A stretch of DNA of 64,000 bases from Rachicladosporium sp. CCFEE 5018 (taxonomy: Eukaryota; Ascomycota; Dothideomycetes; Cladosporiales; Cladosporiaceae), in contig KZ111158.1 in the NCBI GenBank assembly GCA_002077045.2, positions 674,210 through 738,209 of the forward strand, read 5' to 3'. The notes under the pieces are model-generated. The model was not told the DNA's origin. It searched no databases and saw only the letters and a list, made by a program, of their open reading frames with translations. Made by a program: the position numbers and the translations under genes. Each line of letters starts with the position of its first letter. The stretch's first letter is position 1. This document shows positions 43,404 through 53,376 of the stretch, piece by piece.

Positions 43404-44975
43404 ATGCGCGACTTCGCAGCCTTCCTCGCATTGCCTGCGACGCTTTTGTGCTTCATCGCATCAAATGGCGCCGCAGCAGACGCACTTGAGTGGCCTTACA
43501 ATCTCCCGCCAACAATCAAGTACCACCCAGAGCATGAGCCTCTCGTGAAGCGACAGCTCGAGGCGAAGGAGAAGCTGGCGTCGCAAAGACCCGTCGGCAT
43601 GCGCAAAATGAGTGAGGACGAGGGCGAGATGTTCTACATGCATTACTGGGACTTCGGAGACAAGGCGGACCAAGCGGACTCGACTGGTAGAGGCGGCGCA
43701 ACGCTTTCGAGCAACACATCGATACCACTGTCAGCACCGCTAGCGCCACACTTCTCGGGGCGCCGTGGCTATGGACTGTCCGGCCGCAGCATATTCGCGC
43801 GACAATGGGGAGCTTGTCCGGCAGGATCAGCCAGCTGCACGAGCATTGATCGGCCAAACAGCTGCTGTCAGACTGGGGAAACCTGTATCATCGTGTCAGA
43901 CACTGGCAACGGAGACGCGGGCTGCTGTCCGCAGGGCGAGACCTGCGGGAATACAATCTCGAGTTGCGATGCATCGGCAGGGCAGACACAATGCTCGGGT
44001 GCGGGCAGTGGGGGCTGTTGTATCGCCGGGTATACGTGCTACGATGTGGGGTGTGTGCTAGCCAACACGCAGACAGTGGTGACAACTCTGCCCGTCGCGA
44101 CTGTGACGACTGGAGCGAGCAGCTCACAGACTGCGTCGAGTGCGTCAGACACTAGTGTAGCCGTCGCGGGAGTTGGCTCGGTGTACACTACGACAATATT
44201 CCAGGTCTCGACTGCTACTGCACCAGGATCGACTGGGACCGTCACATCAGTGACAACGGTCACGCTTGCTCCAACTTCCAGTCCCGGTACCACTGTCCTT
44301 GCGGGCCAAGGTCCCCTGACTTGCTCACCTGGCTTCCAGAGCTGTCCAGCTTCTCTCGGTGGCGGCTGCTGCCAGTCAGGTTACGCATGCGGCGCCGTGG
44401 CCTGTGGCACAGCTACAACGTCCACTACGACAGAAGCCTCAGCGCTACCGCCAGCACGACCCACATCAAGCGCGGACTCCACTGTTGCAGTCGCAGGCGG
44501 ACTCACTACAGCCGCCTCCTCAACATCGCTGATCAATAACGACAATTGTCCCACAGGCTTCTACGTCTGCTCCGCCTACTACATCGGCGGCTGCTGCCGA
44601 GTCGGGCGCGACTGCGCTTCCACCAGCTGCCCAGCCAGCGAGAGCACTGCGGTCGTCTCGTCGGGCGTTACGGTCGTTGCACCAGCCGGAGCGACGCAGT
44701 ATTCGACGACCACTGTTGGGGGTGCGAGTAGTGGCGCCAGTGCTGCTGCTGGCACCCAAGGGAACTGCGCGAATGGGTTCTACTTATGCGGTGCTGATCA
44801 GGGGGGAGGCTGCTGTGCTTCAGGGTATGTCTGCGGGACGGCTAGCTGTGCTGCGACGGCTAGTGGAGTTGCTGGGCAAGCGAAGACGACGCAGAGTGAG
44901 GGGAGTATGGCGGGATTGGCGTGGAGTCTGGTTGGTGTTGGATTTGTGAGTTTGGTGGGGATGATGGTGTTGTGA
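43404..44975 (+). CDS. cysteine-rich, Ser/Thr-rich GPI-anchored cell-surface protein
   Basis: A single exon of 523 residues. An N-terminal signal peptide (FLALPATLLCFIASNGAAA) and a C-terminal hydrophobic tail (LAWSLVGVGFVSLVGMMVL) preceded by small residues indicate secretion and GPI anchoring. A dibasic site (LVKRQ) lies near residue 48. Between them lie repeated cysteine modules. The last three, near residues 305, 381 and 453, share C-(P/A)-x-G-F-x-x-C, then GGGCC or IGGCC, then G-x-x-C and a final Cys. Two less regular modules come first (ACPAGSASCTS..CCQTGETC; CSGAGSGGCCIAGYTC). Ser/Thr/Val-rich, probably O-glycosylated linkers (VTTLPVATVTTGASSS) join them. The spacing recalls small carbohydrate-binding modules, but no known domain is certain. 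Likely a cell-wall protein. Confidence 0.8.
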   Translation: MRDFAAFLALPATLLCFIASNGAAADALEWPYNLPPTIKYHPEHEPLVKRQLEAKEKLASQRPVGMRKMSEDEGEMFYMHYWDFGDKADQADSTGRGGATLSSNTSIPLSAPLAPHFSGRRGYGLSGRSIFARQWGACPAGSASCTSIDRPNSCCQTGETCIIVSDTGNGDAGCCPQGETCGNTISSCDASAGQTQCSGAGSGGCCIAGYTCYDVGCVLANTQTVVTTLPVATVTTGASSSQTASSASDTSVAVAGVGSVYTTTIFQVSTATAPGSTGTVTSVTTVTLAPTSSPGTTVLAGQGPLTCSPGFQSCPASLGGGCCQSGYACGAVACGTATTSTTTEASALPPARPTSSADSTVAVAGGLTTAASSTSLINNDNCPTGFYVCSAYYIGGCCRVGRDCASTSCPASESTAVVSSGVTVVAPAGATQYSTTTVGGASSGASAAAGTQGNCANGFYLCGADQGGGCCASGYVCGTASCAATASGVAGQAKTTQSEGSMAGLAWSLVGVGFVSLVGMMVL

Positions 44976-45265
44976 GCTTTGGTCATGGTCTTGCAGTGTT
45001 TGAGCGACTCTATGGTGCTGTAAATCTTCCCAGTATGATCATGATCTCTGTGCCGAGCACTTTCTGTTGATCTGCATCATCTGTGGTATAATTCCACGCT
45101 ACTGTCTCTCTCTCGTCTTCGGCATCACATGTCAATGGGAAGAGTGTGGGGTTGCAGCTGCATCCCAAGTTTACCCTGCTCGAGCACCTGCTGTTTGTCT
45201 TCCACATTGACCTCTCAGTATCTTGTCATACAGTGCTGTTGGATTTATCAGTGTTCCTAGCTGCC

Positions 45266-46482
45266 ATGGTCAGTACGCGCCCCCTCCTCGTGCAAGTCGC
45301 AACTGACGTCCCTCCCCACAGGCCTCCCCCCGCCAGCACCGCAGTAACAGCAAACACCGCTCCTCTACCAATCTCTCGAATCTCCGCCTTGCGCCTCTGT
45401 CCGCTCGATTCGCCGATACGGTGCCGAAGAAATCGTCGGCGCCTCGATCGCCGTACGAAGATGCTGCGGACTTTACCTTCGCGCGACATGACGCTTCGTA
45501 CATTGGTGGGAAGTCTGCGCCGACGACACCGGGAGTGTTGAGTCGGTCGAGTAGCAGGAAGCATATGGCTGGAGGGCTGAGCAGACGGGGCTCGCTGTAC
45601 GATGATCAGGGAGAGGACGTGGCAGGTGGGGACGAAAGCTTGGGTGTAGGTGGTGGGATGGTGAAGGCCAAAAGCGAAGCTACGTTGGCGACGAGGGAGA
45701 GGCTCGCTGGGTATGGTGTTCCTCTACGAAAGCGGCAATCTGGCCAGCAGAGGAGCAGAACGAATGGCACGACCACGCCACGGGTCAGGAGTCGCGTTCA
45801 GCACGATGAAGATTGGCTGTCTCGCGCTACGACGGCTACAAACGCATTGCTGCAGGAGAGCAAAGGACAGACTTGGATCGCGACACGCGACTCTTCGGCT
45901 TCTTTGCACATCCCATCTAGCGAGGATGATGATGCGGACGAAGGCTACGAGGAGATGGCCGCTAGTACAATCCCACAGTCCCGTCCCCGTACCGCTGCTT
46001 CAGCAGCAGCCACACCCCGACCTCAGACATGGGGCTCTCGCTTCGGCTCTCGTCCTGCTTCACGTCGGACGAGTAGACGAGGGAGTGTGTCTCGGACTCC
46101 TGGGGCCGCGGTGACGGAGTCATTAGCTACATACTTCGACCATCCAGCTCTCAACGAAGTCTCCTCCCCTACTTCTTCCCGAAGCGCATCACCCGAGATC
46201 AACGAAGCCGAGCTCGAGGCACTCACACAAACCCAGACAAACGGATTCGGCGGACTGGTCGACAGAGTCATGGGGTTCAGTATCTTCGGCACTGCGGAGA
46301 GCGAGGAAAGCGGTGCTGACACTGAGCTTGAGCGGCAGCTCAATGGGGACGAGATTGTACCGAGACGGAGAGCGCAGCTGCCTCCGCCACCTGCGAGGCA
46401 GAATACTGCTAAAGGGGAGCAGGTGGGGTTGTGGGAGGATGCGGCGTGGTTGTTGAGTGTGGCCGGGCGGGCGTTGACTTGA
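45266..46482 (+). CDS. disordered conserved fungal protein, start codon split from the body by an intron
   Basis: The frame 45322-46482 is open upstream only to an intron acceptor (CCCCACAG). A 53-nt intron with GTCAGT donor directly follows ATG 45266-45268, so exon 1 contributes only Met. The 388-residue product begins MASPRQHRSNSKHRSSTNLS. It contains ASYIGGKSAPTTPGVLSRSS, a basic segment (RRGSLYDDQGED), HDEDWLSRATTATNALLQES then KGQTWIATRDSSASL, Arg/Ser repeats (RFGSRPASRRTSRRGS) and a helical C-terminus GLWEDAAWLLSVAGRALT. The SAPTTPGVLSRS and KGQTWIATR blocks look like those of a family widespread in ascomycetes without known function. Alternative start: GTG-like positions inside exon 2, less likely. 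Confidence 0.7.
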
Positions 46483-46728
46483 GAAACATGTGCATCCCGA
46501 AGCGTATACTACCACGACATTGGTGAGCTGACTTTGTATGAGTATCCGCTGAGTACGCGATAAAGTCCGTACCAACCATCCATCCCAGAAACGTCGGAAG
46601 GTCAGCAAGATCACAGAGCTTGGCTTTTAGATCTCTCACGTTTCCTATCATTCTTCTCTCCGCAGCATCATAGCGACACGGACTTACGATTCGCCTCGAT
46701 TGACCAGAATTCAAGAGTTATACACGAG

Positions 46729-47195
46729 ATGGAGCAACCTCCGGACAACGGACTCCCGCTGAGTCCTCTCCTCCGACTACCAACTGAGCTGCGTCTCCAG
46801 ATCTACGACCATCTCTTCGCCTCCAGCCTCAGCTGCCTCACGTATCCCAACCAGAAACACCACCTTTAACACTTACCCCCGCTCCTCCAAGTCTGCAGCA
46901 CCATCCGTCTCGAAGCTCTTGAGCCCTGGACCACATACTCACCAAATCGAGGGACGAAGTGCGGCAACCACGCCATGCCGAGTTTCCGGCTTTAGACATC
47001 CGCCAGCGGCCTCGAGAGAACGGAGCTTCATGGGATTATCGGCACTGCTGGGCGGGGGAGCGAAATGCCTACCTCAGTATCATGGAAAAGCAGCTTGGTA
47101 CGCTGATTCAGTATGGTTGTAGTCTCGGTGAGGACGGTCTAGTGAGCAGCACGATCTTTGGTGCCGACGATGAGCCTAGACCTTGGCCAGAGTGA
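46729..47195 (+). pseudogene. F-box-like paralogue A, broken
   Basis: From ATG 46729 the frame reads MEQPPDNGLPLSPLLRLPTE, then LRLQIYDHLFASSLS, the family opening. It ends at TAA at about 46867-46869 after NQKHHL. The same frame continues with HLPPLLQVCSTIRLEALEPW, the expected second block, until another stop. Homology then resumes in a different frame (RHCWAGERNAYLSIMEKQLG, then TLIQYGCSLGEDG) and ends DDEPRPWPE at 47195. A GTGAGT donor overlaps that end, so an intron may once have followed. There is one nonsense codon plus at least one frameshift, so it is a pseudogene. Confidence 0.75.
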
Positions 47196-47572
47196 GTGCC
47201 GTGGTGAGTCGTCATGGATATACCAAGTCTGCAAATCCAAGGCATTTCCGCTCTGGACCACTGGCGGCTTAAGCAGTTGAATGGATGTTACTGGTTCCGA
47301 GGTCTACCACTGCAGATCTACTGAAGGGGTGCGTGGTCACCGAAAGTCGCACATGAAAACCCAACCACTCACCGCATTCATAGTGGTCAACAGACATGTA
47401 CTTTGACTCACATGTCATGCTCGCGGGATCTCTTGAACTTTTGCCACTGGCACTCATCGTTCGCCGCAAAGGATACCGTTCTTTTTTAATTTCGATTCGG
47501 TGTCGACCACTGGTAGCTAGCGTCTCTGCAAAGCCTTCTTAGTCTTCTACTCCGGCGACGAGTATTGGAACT
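47196..47572. other. intergenic within the F-box-like cluster
   Basis: This is the upstream region of paralogue B. A TTTTTTAAT run lies near 47482. Nothing else was seen. Confidence 0.35.
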
Positions 47573-48187
47573 ATGGCAACACAGCCTGTCATCAAGTCAT
47601 CGACCACGAGGGACCCAAGATCAAACCTGAGCATGCTGCTCCGGCTGCCAACAGAGCTACGACTCATCATCTACGAACATCTCTTTGAAACCTGCTTCGA
47701 GTCGCCCAAGCAGGCCCGACGACAAGAGCTGTATTCTCTGCCCCCGATCTTCCGGGTGTGCACTACCAGTCGCTCCGAAGCTCTCATGCCGTGGATCACA
47801 TGCCTTGAATCAATGAATGGCGACATTCGGCAATTGCGCTTCGCCTCCGACTGTCTACTTCCATGGGGAACTCGCCAGAGGCAGGTGTACGAGCGCTATG
47901 AGTATCTCCGCGCTTGCTTGGACCAGATCTCTGTGCTGATCAGTCATGCAACTTCTGTCTGCAAAACTGGGGTACGAATTCACGACAGATACACCAGCTA
48001 TGGCAGGTGGATGCCTTGGCCGGAATTCCCACCGCCTCAACCGCTGAATGATTGGCGTTGTGCGGACTTGGATGATCCGTTACAGTATCCGGACGAGTCT
48101 ATCAGGCAGAGAGACGCGCACTTTGGGTACAGGGCCCGCGGGGCAGAGGAGCCGATTTGTAATGCTACCGCAGAACATGAAGCGTGA
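47573..48187 (+). CDS. F-box-like paralogue B, intact
   Basis: A single exon of 204 residues from ATG 47573. The opening LLRLPTELRLIIYEHLFETC, the block LYSLPPIFRVCTTSRSEALM followed by PWITCLESM, and DIRQLRF match the other cluster members. A Tyr/Arg/Leu-rich helical part (YERYEYLRACLDQISVLISH) is followed by RWMPWPEFPPPQP, the PWP element where paralogues A, C and D end. This one continues about 55 residues further (ending ICNATAEHEA). It is the best-preserved short member. The LPxELRxxIY segment is F-box-like; the remainder has no recognised domain. Function unknown. Confidence 0.75.
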   Translation: MATQPVIKSSTTRDPRSNLSMLLRLPTELRLIIYEHLFETCFESPKQARRQELYSLPPIFRVCTTSRSEALMPWITCLESMNGDIRQLRFASDCLLPWGTRQRQVYERYEYLRACLDQISVLISHATSVCKTGVRIHDRYTSYGRWMPWPEFPPPQPLNDWRCADLDDPLQYPDESIRQRDAHFGYRARGAEEPICNATAEHEA

Positions 48188-48457
48188 CACGATTTCTGGT
48201 CAGCACAAAAGTTCCAGAATTCTGGCGCCGTTGGTCTACGACTCTCAGCGGGCAGGTGGTCAAGTGTGACCACTCACTCCACATGTATAGGTCAAGGAAG
48301 CACAGCCTTGGCACTTGAAAGGCACGTCAATGAATATCTGATCTGCTGCATACAACGATACCACTTACACACCCCCAAACAATGTCGGCACGTGGACGTC
48401 CTGGTAGCGAAAGTAGGTTCCAACCTCGTATGATCGTCCGAAAATATCGATTTGGCC

Positions 48458-48961
48458 ATGGATTCTATCGCAAAGGTGGTACATGTTCCTTCTGAGCCCT
48501 TGCGGTCAACTCTGCTGCTCAGCCTACCCGCAGAGCTCCGTCTCATGATCTACGACATCCTCTTCAACTCGATCCTCAGCTCGCGGTCCGAGATCGACGG
48601 CCGACAATGCTATCCTCTATCACCAATTCTTCGCACCTGCGCCATCATCCGAAGCGAAGCCCTCAGACCATGGTGCGAGTGTCTCAACAGGACCAAAACG
48701 AGAGCTAGGAAGCGACGCCATCCCCGCTCGAAAACTTACAGGAAGCATCTCCACTGGTATCTCCAACAAGACGAGATTACCCACAAACATGATCGCCTGT
48801 GGCGGGTAATGGAACGGGACGCTTATTACAATACTTTGTTGGGGCAGCTCACTGTGCTTATTCGATAAAGCAGCACTGTTCGCAGAGGTTGTCGAGAACG
48901 TCGCGACGTTGCGGGTAATGACGGGGAGCCTCGGCTTTGGCCGATTTGGGTGCCGTGGTGA
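48458..48961 (+). pseudogene. F-box-like paralogue C, in-frame TAA
   Basis: ATG 48458 was chosen because the longer frame starts with TTG. The protein opens MDSIAKVVHVPSEPLRSTLL and LSLPAELRLMIYDILFNSIL, then CYPLSPILRTCAIIRSEALR and PWCECLNR, and reaches YNTLLGQLTVLIR before TAA at 48866-48868. That gives 136 residues. Reading on in the same frame to TGA at 48959 gives a tail ending GEPRLWPIWVPW, which resembles the DEPRPWPE end of paralogue A. The stop therefore sits inside former coding sequence, at a position where A has Tyr. It could still make a short protein. Confidence 0.6.
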
Positions 48962-49362
48962 GGAGGAGTTGCCTGGCAAGACAGTGATATCTATACCGAG
49001 TCTGCGAGACACAGAGAGTTGTCTAATGGAACGCATAAGGCAGGCTAAGCTCAGAGTTCGATCCACATTGCGACCGCGGAGCAGGGGGTGTGAACCCTTT
49101 GCTGGTCACCAGCACAAGTCCCGAAGACATGGCACCTCCATTGTCATGCCCCTCAGCGTGCATGTGATGAAGTCCGACCACTCTCTCCAGGTCTGTTGGT
49201 CATCAAAGAGCGGTCTTGGCGCCCGACTCGTTTTTTTCCAAACCTCTTTCCATCTCGTCCTCTGGGTTCGCATTGACATAGAGAATTGAAAGCATCAACG
49301 ACCTGACCACCGAGACGCGTGGACAGCGTTCAGCTGCTACGAAAGCATTGCGAGTTCCTGCC
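48962..49362. other. intergenic within the F-box-like cluster
   Basis: No feature. It ends with the upstream region of paralogue D. Confidence 0.35.
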
Positions 49363-49857
49363 ATGACAGCCAACTCGATCGCTGACCGATTGGCGAAGGA
49401 GCCCCCTCAGCCAACAGGTCAGCTGCTTCGCCTGTCCGCGGACCTCCGTCTCATTGCCTACGACCATCTGTTCGAATGCTGCTTTGAACCTCCGAGGGCC
49501 CGACGTCACCAAGTCTACCCCCTGTCCCCAATCTTCCGGGTATGCACCACCATTCGCATCGAAGCCTTGGAGACGTGGACTGCATGCCTCATGAGAGCTC
49601 GGCGGGAAGTCCGCGAGTTGCATAGCGTAGAGATGCTCCAGGTCTGGCATCTCGGTCCCCTGCCAGGTGAGGCGGAACGTCGATGGAGGTCTCGGCGATG
49701 GCATGACTTCGAGCGTTGACAATCACTTGACGCGCGACACAAGCAGATCGTTGTACTGGAGCGGTATAGCGCTGCCGTACGCAAACGCGCTGGAGATTGT
49801 GGTGACGCTGCAATCGAGGAACGCGATCCCGAGCCTTGGCCACTGCCGCCGCGGTAA
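49363..49857 (+). pseudogene. F-box-like paralogue D, in-frame TGA
   Basis: ATG 49363 was chosen because the longer frame starts with TTG. It opens MTANSIADRLAKEPPQPTGQ, LLRLSADLRLIAYDHLFECC, then HQVYPLSPIFRVCTTIRIEA and LETWTACLMRARREV. TGA at 49717-49719 ends a 118-residue product after RRWHDFER. The same frame continues for 45 codons as QSLDARHKQIVVLERYSAAV and ends DPEPWPLPPR before TAA at 49855, matching the tails of A and C. A CGA-to-TGA change would explain the stop. The motif LSADLRLIAY departs from LPxELRxxIY at two positions, consistent with relaxed constraint. Confidence 0.6.
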
Positions 49858-50998
49858 TTCTAGGGGTCAGAGCGTTGAGGGCCGACACTTGGGTATGTGC
49901 GAAATCGAATCAGGTATCCAAATGGTACAAAGATCTAGCCGCGGGAGCAGGCGTAGAGTCATATATCCGGTCTGTAGCTGTTTGAATCATCATGGCCTTA
50001 CGAACTTGCAATAGAGTGCCCGTAGATGATCGAGGCCACCCGACGACGTGCTACATGGTAGCAAAGACATTGAAAGCGTGCAAGGTAGGACGGACGATCT
50101 CGGTAATCTCATGACTATCGGGGTTAGAGGTGCTGTCCACTGAAGAACTCCTATCCCTCCGGATGGCTGAGTGTGGTCAGCATGACCTGACACGTATTGG
50201 TCAATAAAGAAGAGCACAGCCGTGGCGGTCAGTTCCTAGTTCATGACCATTTCTCTATATTGCCGCTGCACAGCACCATACGAGCCAGAGCAGCACCGCT
50301 CATATCAGATACTGGGATACTGAACTGTGTTGGAAGCGTGCAGCAGCGTTTTCCAGTGATGAGTCTGGGCGGGAGGAACCATGATCGGCGGGAGTGTGGA
50401 AGGCGTATGGAGGTTTATCTGCATGAACTGGACACGTAGGCGCCTGGATCAGTGTTTGCTGGTGCGGCAGACGTGAAGACGAAGGAGGCTAAGCAATCGA
50501 AGGGGCGTGTCGCTATGAGTATCGCCATTCGGTGCGCCGCTATGACAATTCGGTTGCCGGCCTGGCTACGGCGGCGAGGCGGTCGATTACTCGTCAGGAG
50601 CGGTCGGCTGAGACAGTGGAAGAAAACCGAATGTGACATATTGCTCTCGAGAATACAATAGAGACCTAAAGTATACGCACCTACACCTAATCTGAGACTA
50701 AGATCATCAGATTGACTTGAACCAAAGATCTTGCTCTGCCATGCGCAGGTGTTGTTGTGTTTGAGACTACTCTCTGCGCTTACTATCGTCGCATTGACCT
50801 CTACCAGGTAGCTCTCACAGGCAAAGTCGTTAATTGAAACCGCCAGAGAAGCACGACGTGGAAGCTTCTCGTGCACTGTAGTCCAGATGTGAAAGCAGGA
50901 AAGCCTCACCTCCAGGGCTGCGCACGCGAGTCACGCAGGCTCAGTCGACATATGAGTCGAATTACATGTGATCGCACGACACAAATGACATCGCAATC
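49858..50998. other. intergenic, 1.1 kb
   Basis: It lies between the F-box-like cluster and methionyl-tRNA synthetase, and its right end is the synthetase promoter. Only chance-like frames were seen; no further paralogue remnant was recognised. Confidence 0.4.
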
Positions 50999-52960
50999 AT
51001 GAACGGCAAACAGGACGTGATCCTGCCCCAAGCAGGCAAGAATAACATCTTAATCACATCCGCGCTCCCATATGTCAATAACGTCCCTCATCTTGGCAAT
51101 GTCATTGGATCGGTCCTGTCAGCAGACGTCTTTGCGCGGTACTGCAAAGCTCGAGGGTACCCAACACTGTTCGTCTGCGGAACCGACGAGTATGGCACAG
51201 CGACCGAGACGAAGGCAATAGAAGAGGGTGTCACGCCTCAGGAGCTCTGCGACAAGTACAACAAGTTGCACAAAGAGGTATATGACTGGTTCAACATCGC
51301 ATTCGACCACTTTGGACGCACGCCCACGCAACAACAGACCGATATCGCGCAGGATATCTTCACGAAGCTGCACCAAAATGGTTACCTCGAGGAAAGGACG
51401 ACGACACAGCCGTACTGCGAGAAGCACAAGGGATTCCTAGCAGATCGCTTTGTGGAGGGGGAGTGCCCACTGTGTGGTTACAACGATGCTCGAGGTGATC
51501 AGTGCGACAAGTGTGGGAAGCTACTGGATCCGCTGGACCTCAAGAACCCGCGCTGCAAGCTTGATGGCTCGACTCCAGTCCCCCGAGAGACGAAGCACGT
51601 CTTCATTTTGCTAGATAAGCTTCAAGACAAGGTCAAAGCATGGTCAGAAGAGAGCAGCACCAAGGGCGCATGGAGCGAGAACGGCATCAACATCACGAAG
51701 GCCTGGATCAAGGAAGGTTTGCACGGTCGAGGAATCACTCGAGATCTGAAGTGGGGTACTGCGGTACCTTTGCCAGGCTACGAAGACAAGGTGCTGTACG
51801 TGTGGTTTGACGCTTGCATAGGCTATGTCTCGATCACAGCAAACTACACAGAGCACTGGGAGAAGTGGTGGCGGAATCCGGACGAGGTGAAGTTGTATCA
51901 GTTCATGGGCAAGGACAACGTACCCTTCCACACTGTCGTCTTTCCCTGCTCTCAGATCGGCACAGGCGATAAGTGGACCATGCTGCATCATCTGTCGACG
52001 ACCGAGTATCTCAACTACGAGAAGGGCAAGTTCTCGAAATCGCGAGGCGTGGGCGTGTTCGGCAACAGTGCCAAGGCGACTGGCATCTCGTCGGACGTGT
52101 GGCGGTACTTCCTGCTGCTTCGAAGACCAGAGACGAGCGATACTGAGTTCGAGTGGGACGGTTTCATTGCAGCGAACAACGGCGAGCTCGTTGCAAACTT
52201 TGGGAACTTCGTCAACCGGATCTTGAAGTTCGTCAACAGTGCTAACTATGACTCCGTCGTGCCGAATCCCCCGAAGCTCGAACCGGGATCCGACCTCGCC
52301 AAGGGCCTTGACCAGCACAAGAAGGAGGTGAACGAGAAGCTGAAGGAGTACCGAGATCATTTCGAGGCCGTGCACCTCAAGCAAGCTCTGGTCACGGCTC
52401 GTGAGCTCTCATCACTAGGCAATTTTCTCCTACAGAAAAACAAGCTCGACAATGCTCTCTTCAATACGGAGCGAGAGAGGTGCGACGCAGTGGTCTACCT
52501 CTGCATCCAGCACGTGCACCTCCTTGCAAGCGTCATTGCACCATACCTCCCCGCCACAACACAATCCATATTATCACAGCTGCAGGCAGAGATGCTCCAG
52601 ATTCCTGACACATGGGAAGCGACATCAATACCAGGCGGTCACAAGATCGGGAAGGCAGAGCATCTGTTCAAGACGATCAAGCCTGAGAAGGAGAAGGAGT
52701 GGCGAGAGCTATTTGGTGGGCAGGAGGCGCAGAAGATCAGAGCTGAGAAAGAGGCTAAAGCCGCGGCGCGGAAGGCTGACAAGGAGAAGAAGAAGGCCCG
52801 GAAGGCTGCCGAGAAGCCTGAGGATGACGCCCCTGCTGCGAGCGAGAAGCCCAGCGTCGAGGCTGTTGAGAAGGATGGTGCGCAGACGAATACTAGTGCT
52901 GGAACAGCTTTGGAGGAGGTCACGGAAGGTACGAGGCAGGTAGCACTGCAGACGAGCTGA
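50999..52960 (+). CDS. MES1: methionyl-tRNA synthetase, cytosolic
   Basis: Class I synthetase charging tRNA-Met. A single exon of 653 residues. The HIGH-type signature is HLGN at residues 31-34 within NILITSALPYVNNVPHLGN. The connective peptide carries zinc-type cysteine pairs (CPLCGYNDARGDQCDKCG). Then come VLYVWFDACIGYVS, LYQFMGKDNVPFHTVVFP and the KMSKS loop as KFSKSRG near residue 345, followed by WRYFLLLRRPETSDTEFEWD. The anticodon-binding helical domain follows. The last about 90 residues are Lys/Ala/Glu-rich and look disordered. There is no mitochondrial presequence and no N-terminal GST-like domain as in the yeast enzyme. All motifs are intact. Confidence 0.96.
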   Translation: MNGKQDVILPQAGKNNILITSALPYVNNVPHLGNVIGSVLSADVFARYCKARGYPTLFVCGTDEYGTATETKAIEEGVTPQELCDKYNKLHKEVYDWFNIAFDHFGRTPTQQQTDIAQDIFTKLHQNGYLEERTTTQPYCEKHKGFLADRFVEGECPLCGYNDARGDQCDKCGKLLDPLDLKNPRCKLDGSTPVPRETKHVFILLDKLQDKVKAWSEESSTKGAWSENGINITKAWIKEGLHGRGITRDLKWGTAVPLPGYEDKVLYVWFDACIGYVSITANYTEHWEKWWRNPDEVKLYQFMGKDNVPFHTVVFPCSQIGTGDKWTMLHHLSTTEYLNYEKGKFSKSRGVGVFGNSAKATGISSDVWRYFLLLRRPETSDTEFEWDGFIAANNGELVANFGNFVNRILKFVNSANYDSVVPNPPKLEPGSDLAKGLDQHKKEVNEKLKEYRDHFEAVHLKQALVTARELSSLGNFLLQKNKLDNALFNTERERCDAVVYLCIQHVHLLASVIAPYLPATTQSILSQLQAEMLQIPDTWEATSIPGGHKIGKAEHLFKTIKPEKEKEWRELFGGQEAQKIRAEKEAKAAARKADKEKKKARKAAEKPEDDAPAASEKPSVEAVEKDGAQTNTSAGTALEEVTEGTRQVALQTS

Positions 52961-53376
52961 GCATGAGGATAGATGGGGTGGTGTATGAGCCATGACTGTG
53001 TTCGGCACTGAAAACCTGCAAGGCGTTCCGGAAGGCTGTCCCAAAGTGGATGTGTAAGAGTTGACTCTCAACGAGTCCTCGCTGGGTTTGGCATCATGAG
53101 TATTATCAAATGAAGCGCTTCAGAACTTGGGGTGACAGTCACTCACGATTGCATATCAGGCTGTGTCATGTTCAGCAAGAAAGCCCAATGGGACACGGCA
53201 TGATTGTATCCGACCGCTCCACTGATACAGAGGTAACAGGTCATTCGATTGACCATACGTCGCTACAGCTGCGGTCCAGCATCCATATCTGCAAGCGACA
53301 TTCTCTCACAAGCTACGAGCACAAGAATATGTGCCATTGGATAGCCAGATTTTACAGCGCACAGCAAATAGCCAAG
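52961..53376. other. intergenic, upstream of F-box-like paralogue E
   Basis: The frame of paralogue E is open back to ATG 53110, but residues before 53377 look non-coding. This is more likely 5' UTR and promoter. Confidence 0.4.

Noticed and set aside
50415..50909. Minus-strand frame of 164 residues upstream of MES1
   Set aside because: No domain, no splice support and low-quality composition.
51644..52384. Minus-strand frame of 246 residues inside methionyl-tRNA synthetase
   Set aside because: Antisense shadow; the sense strand has all synthetase motifs.
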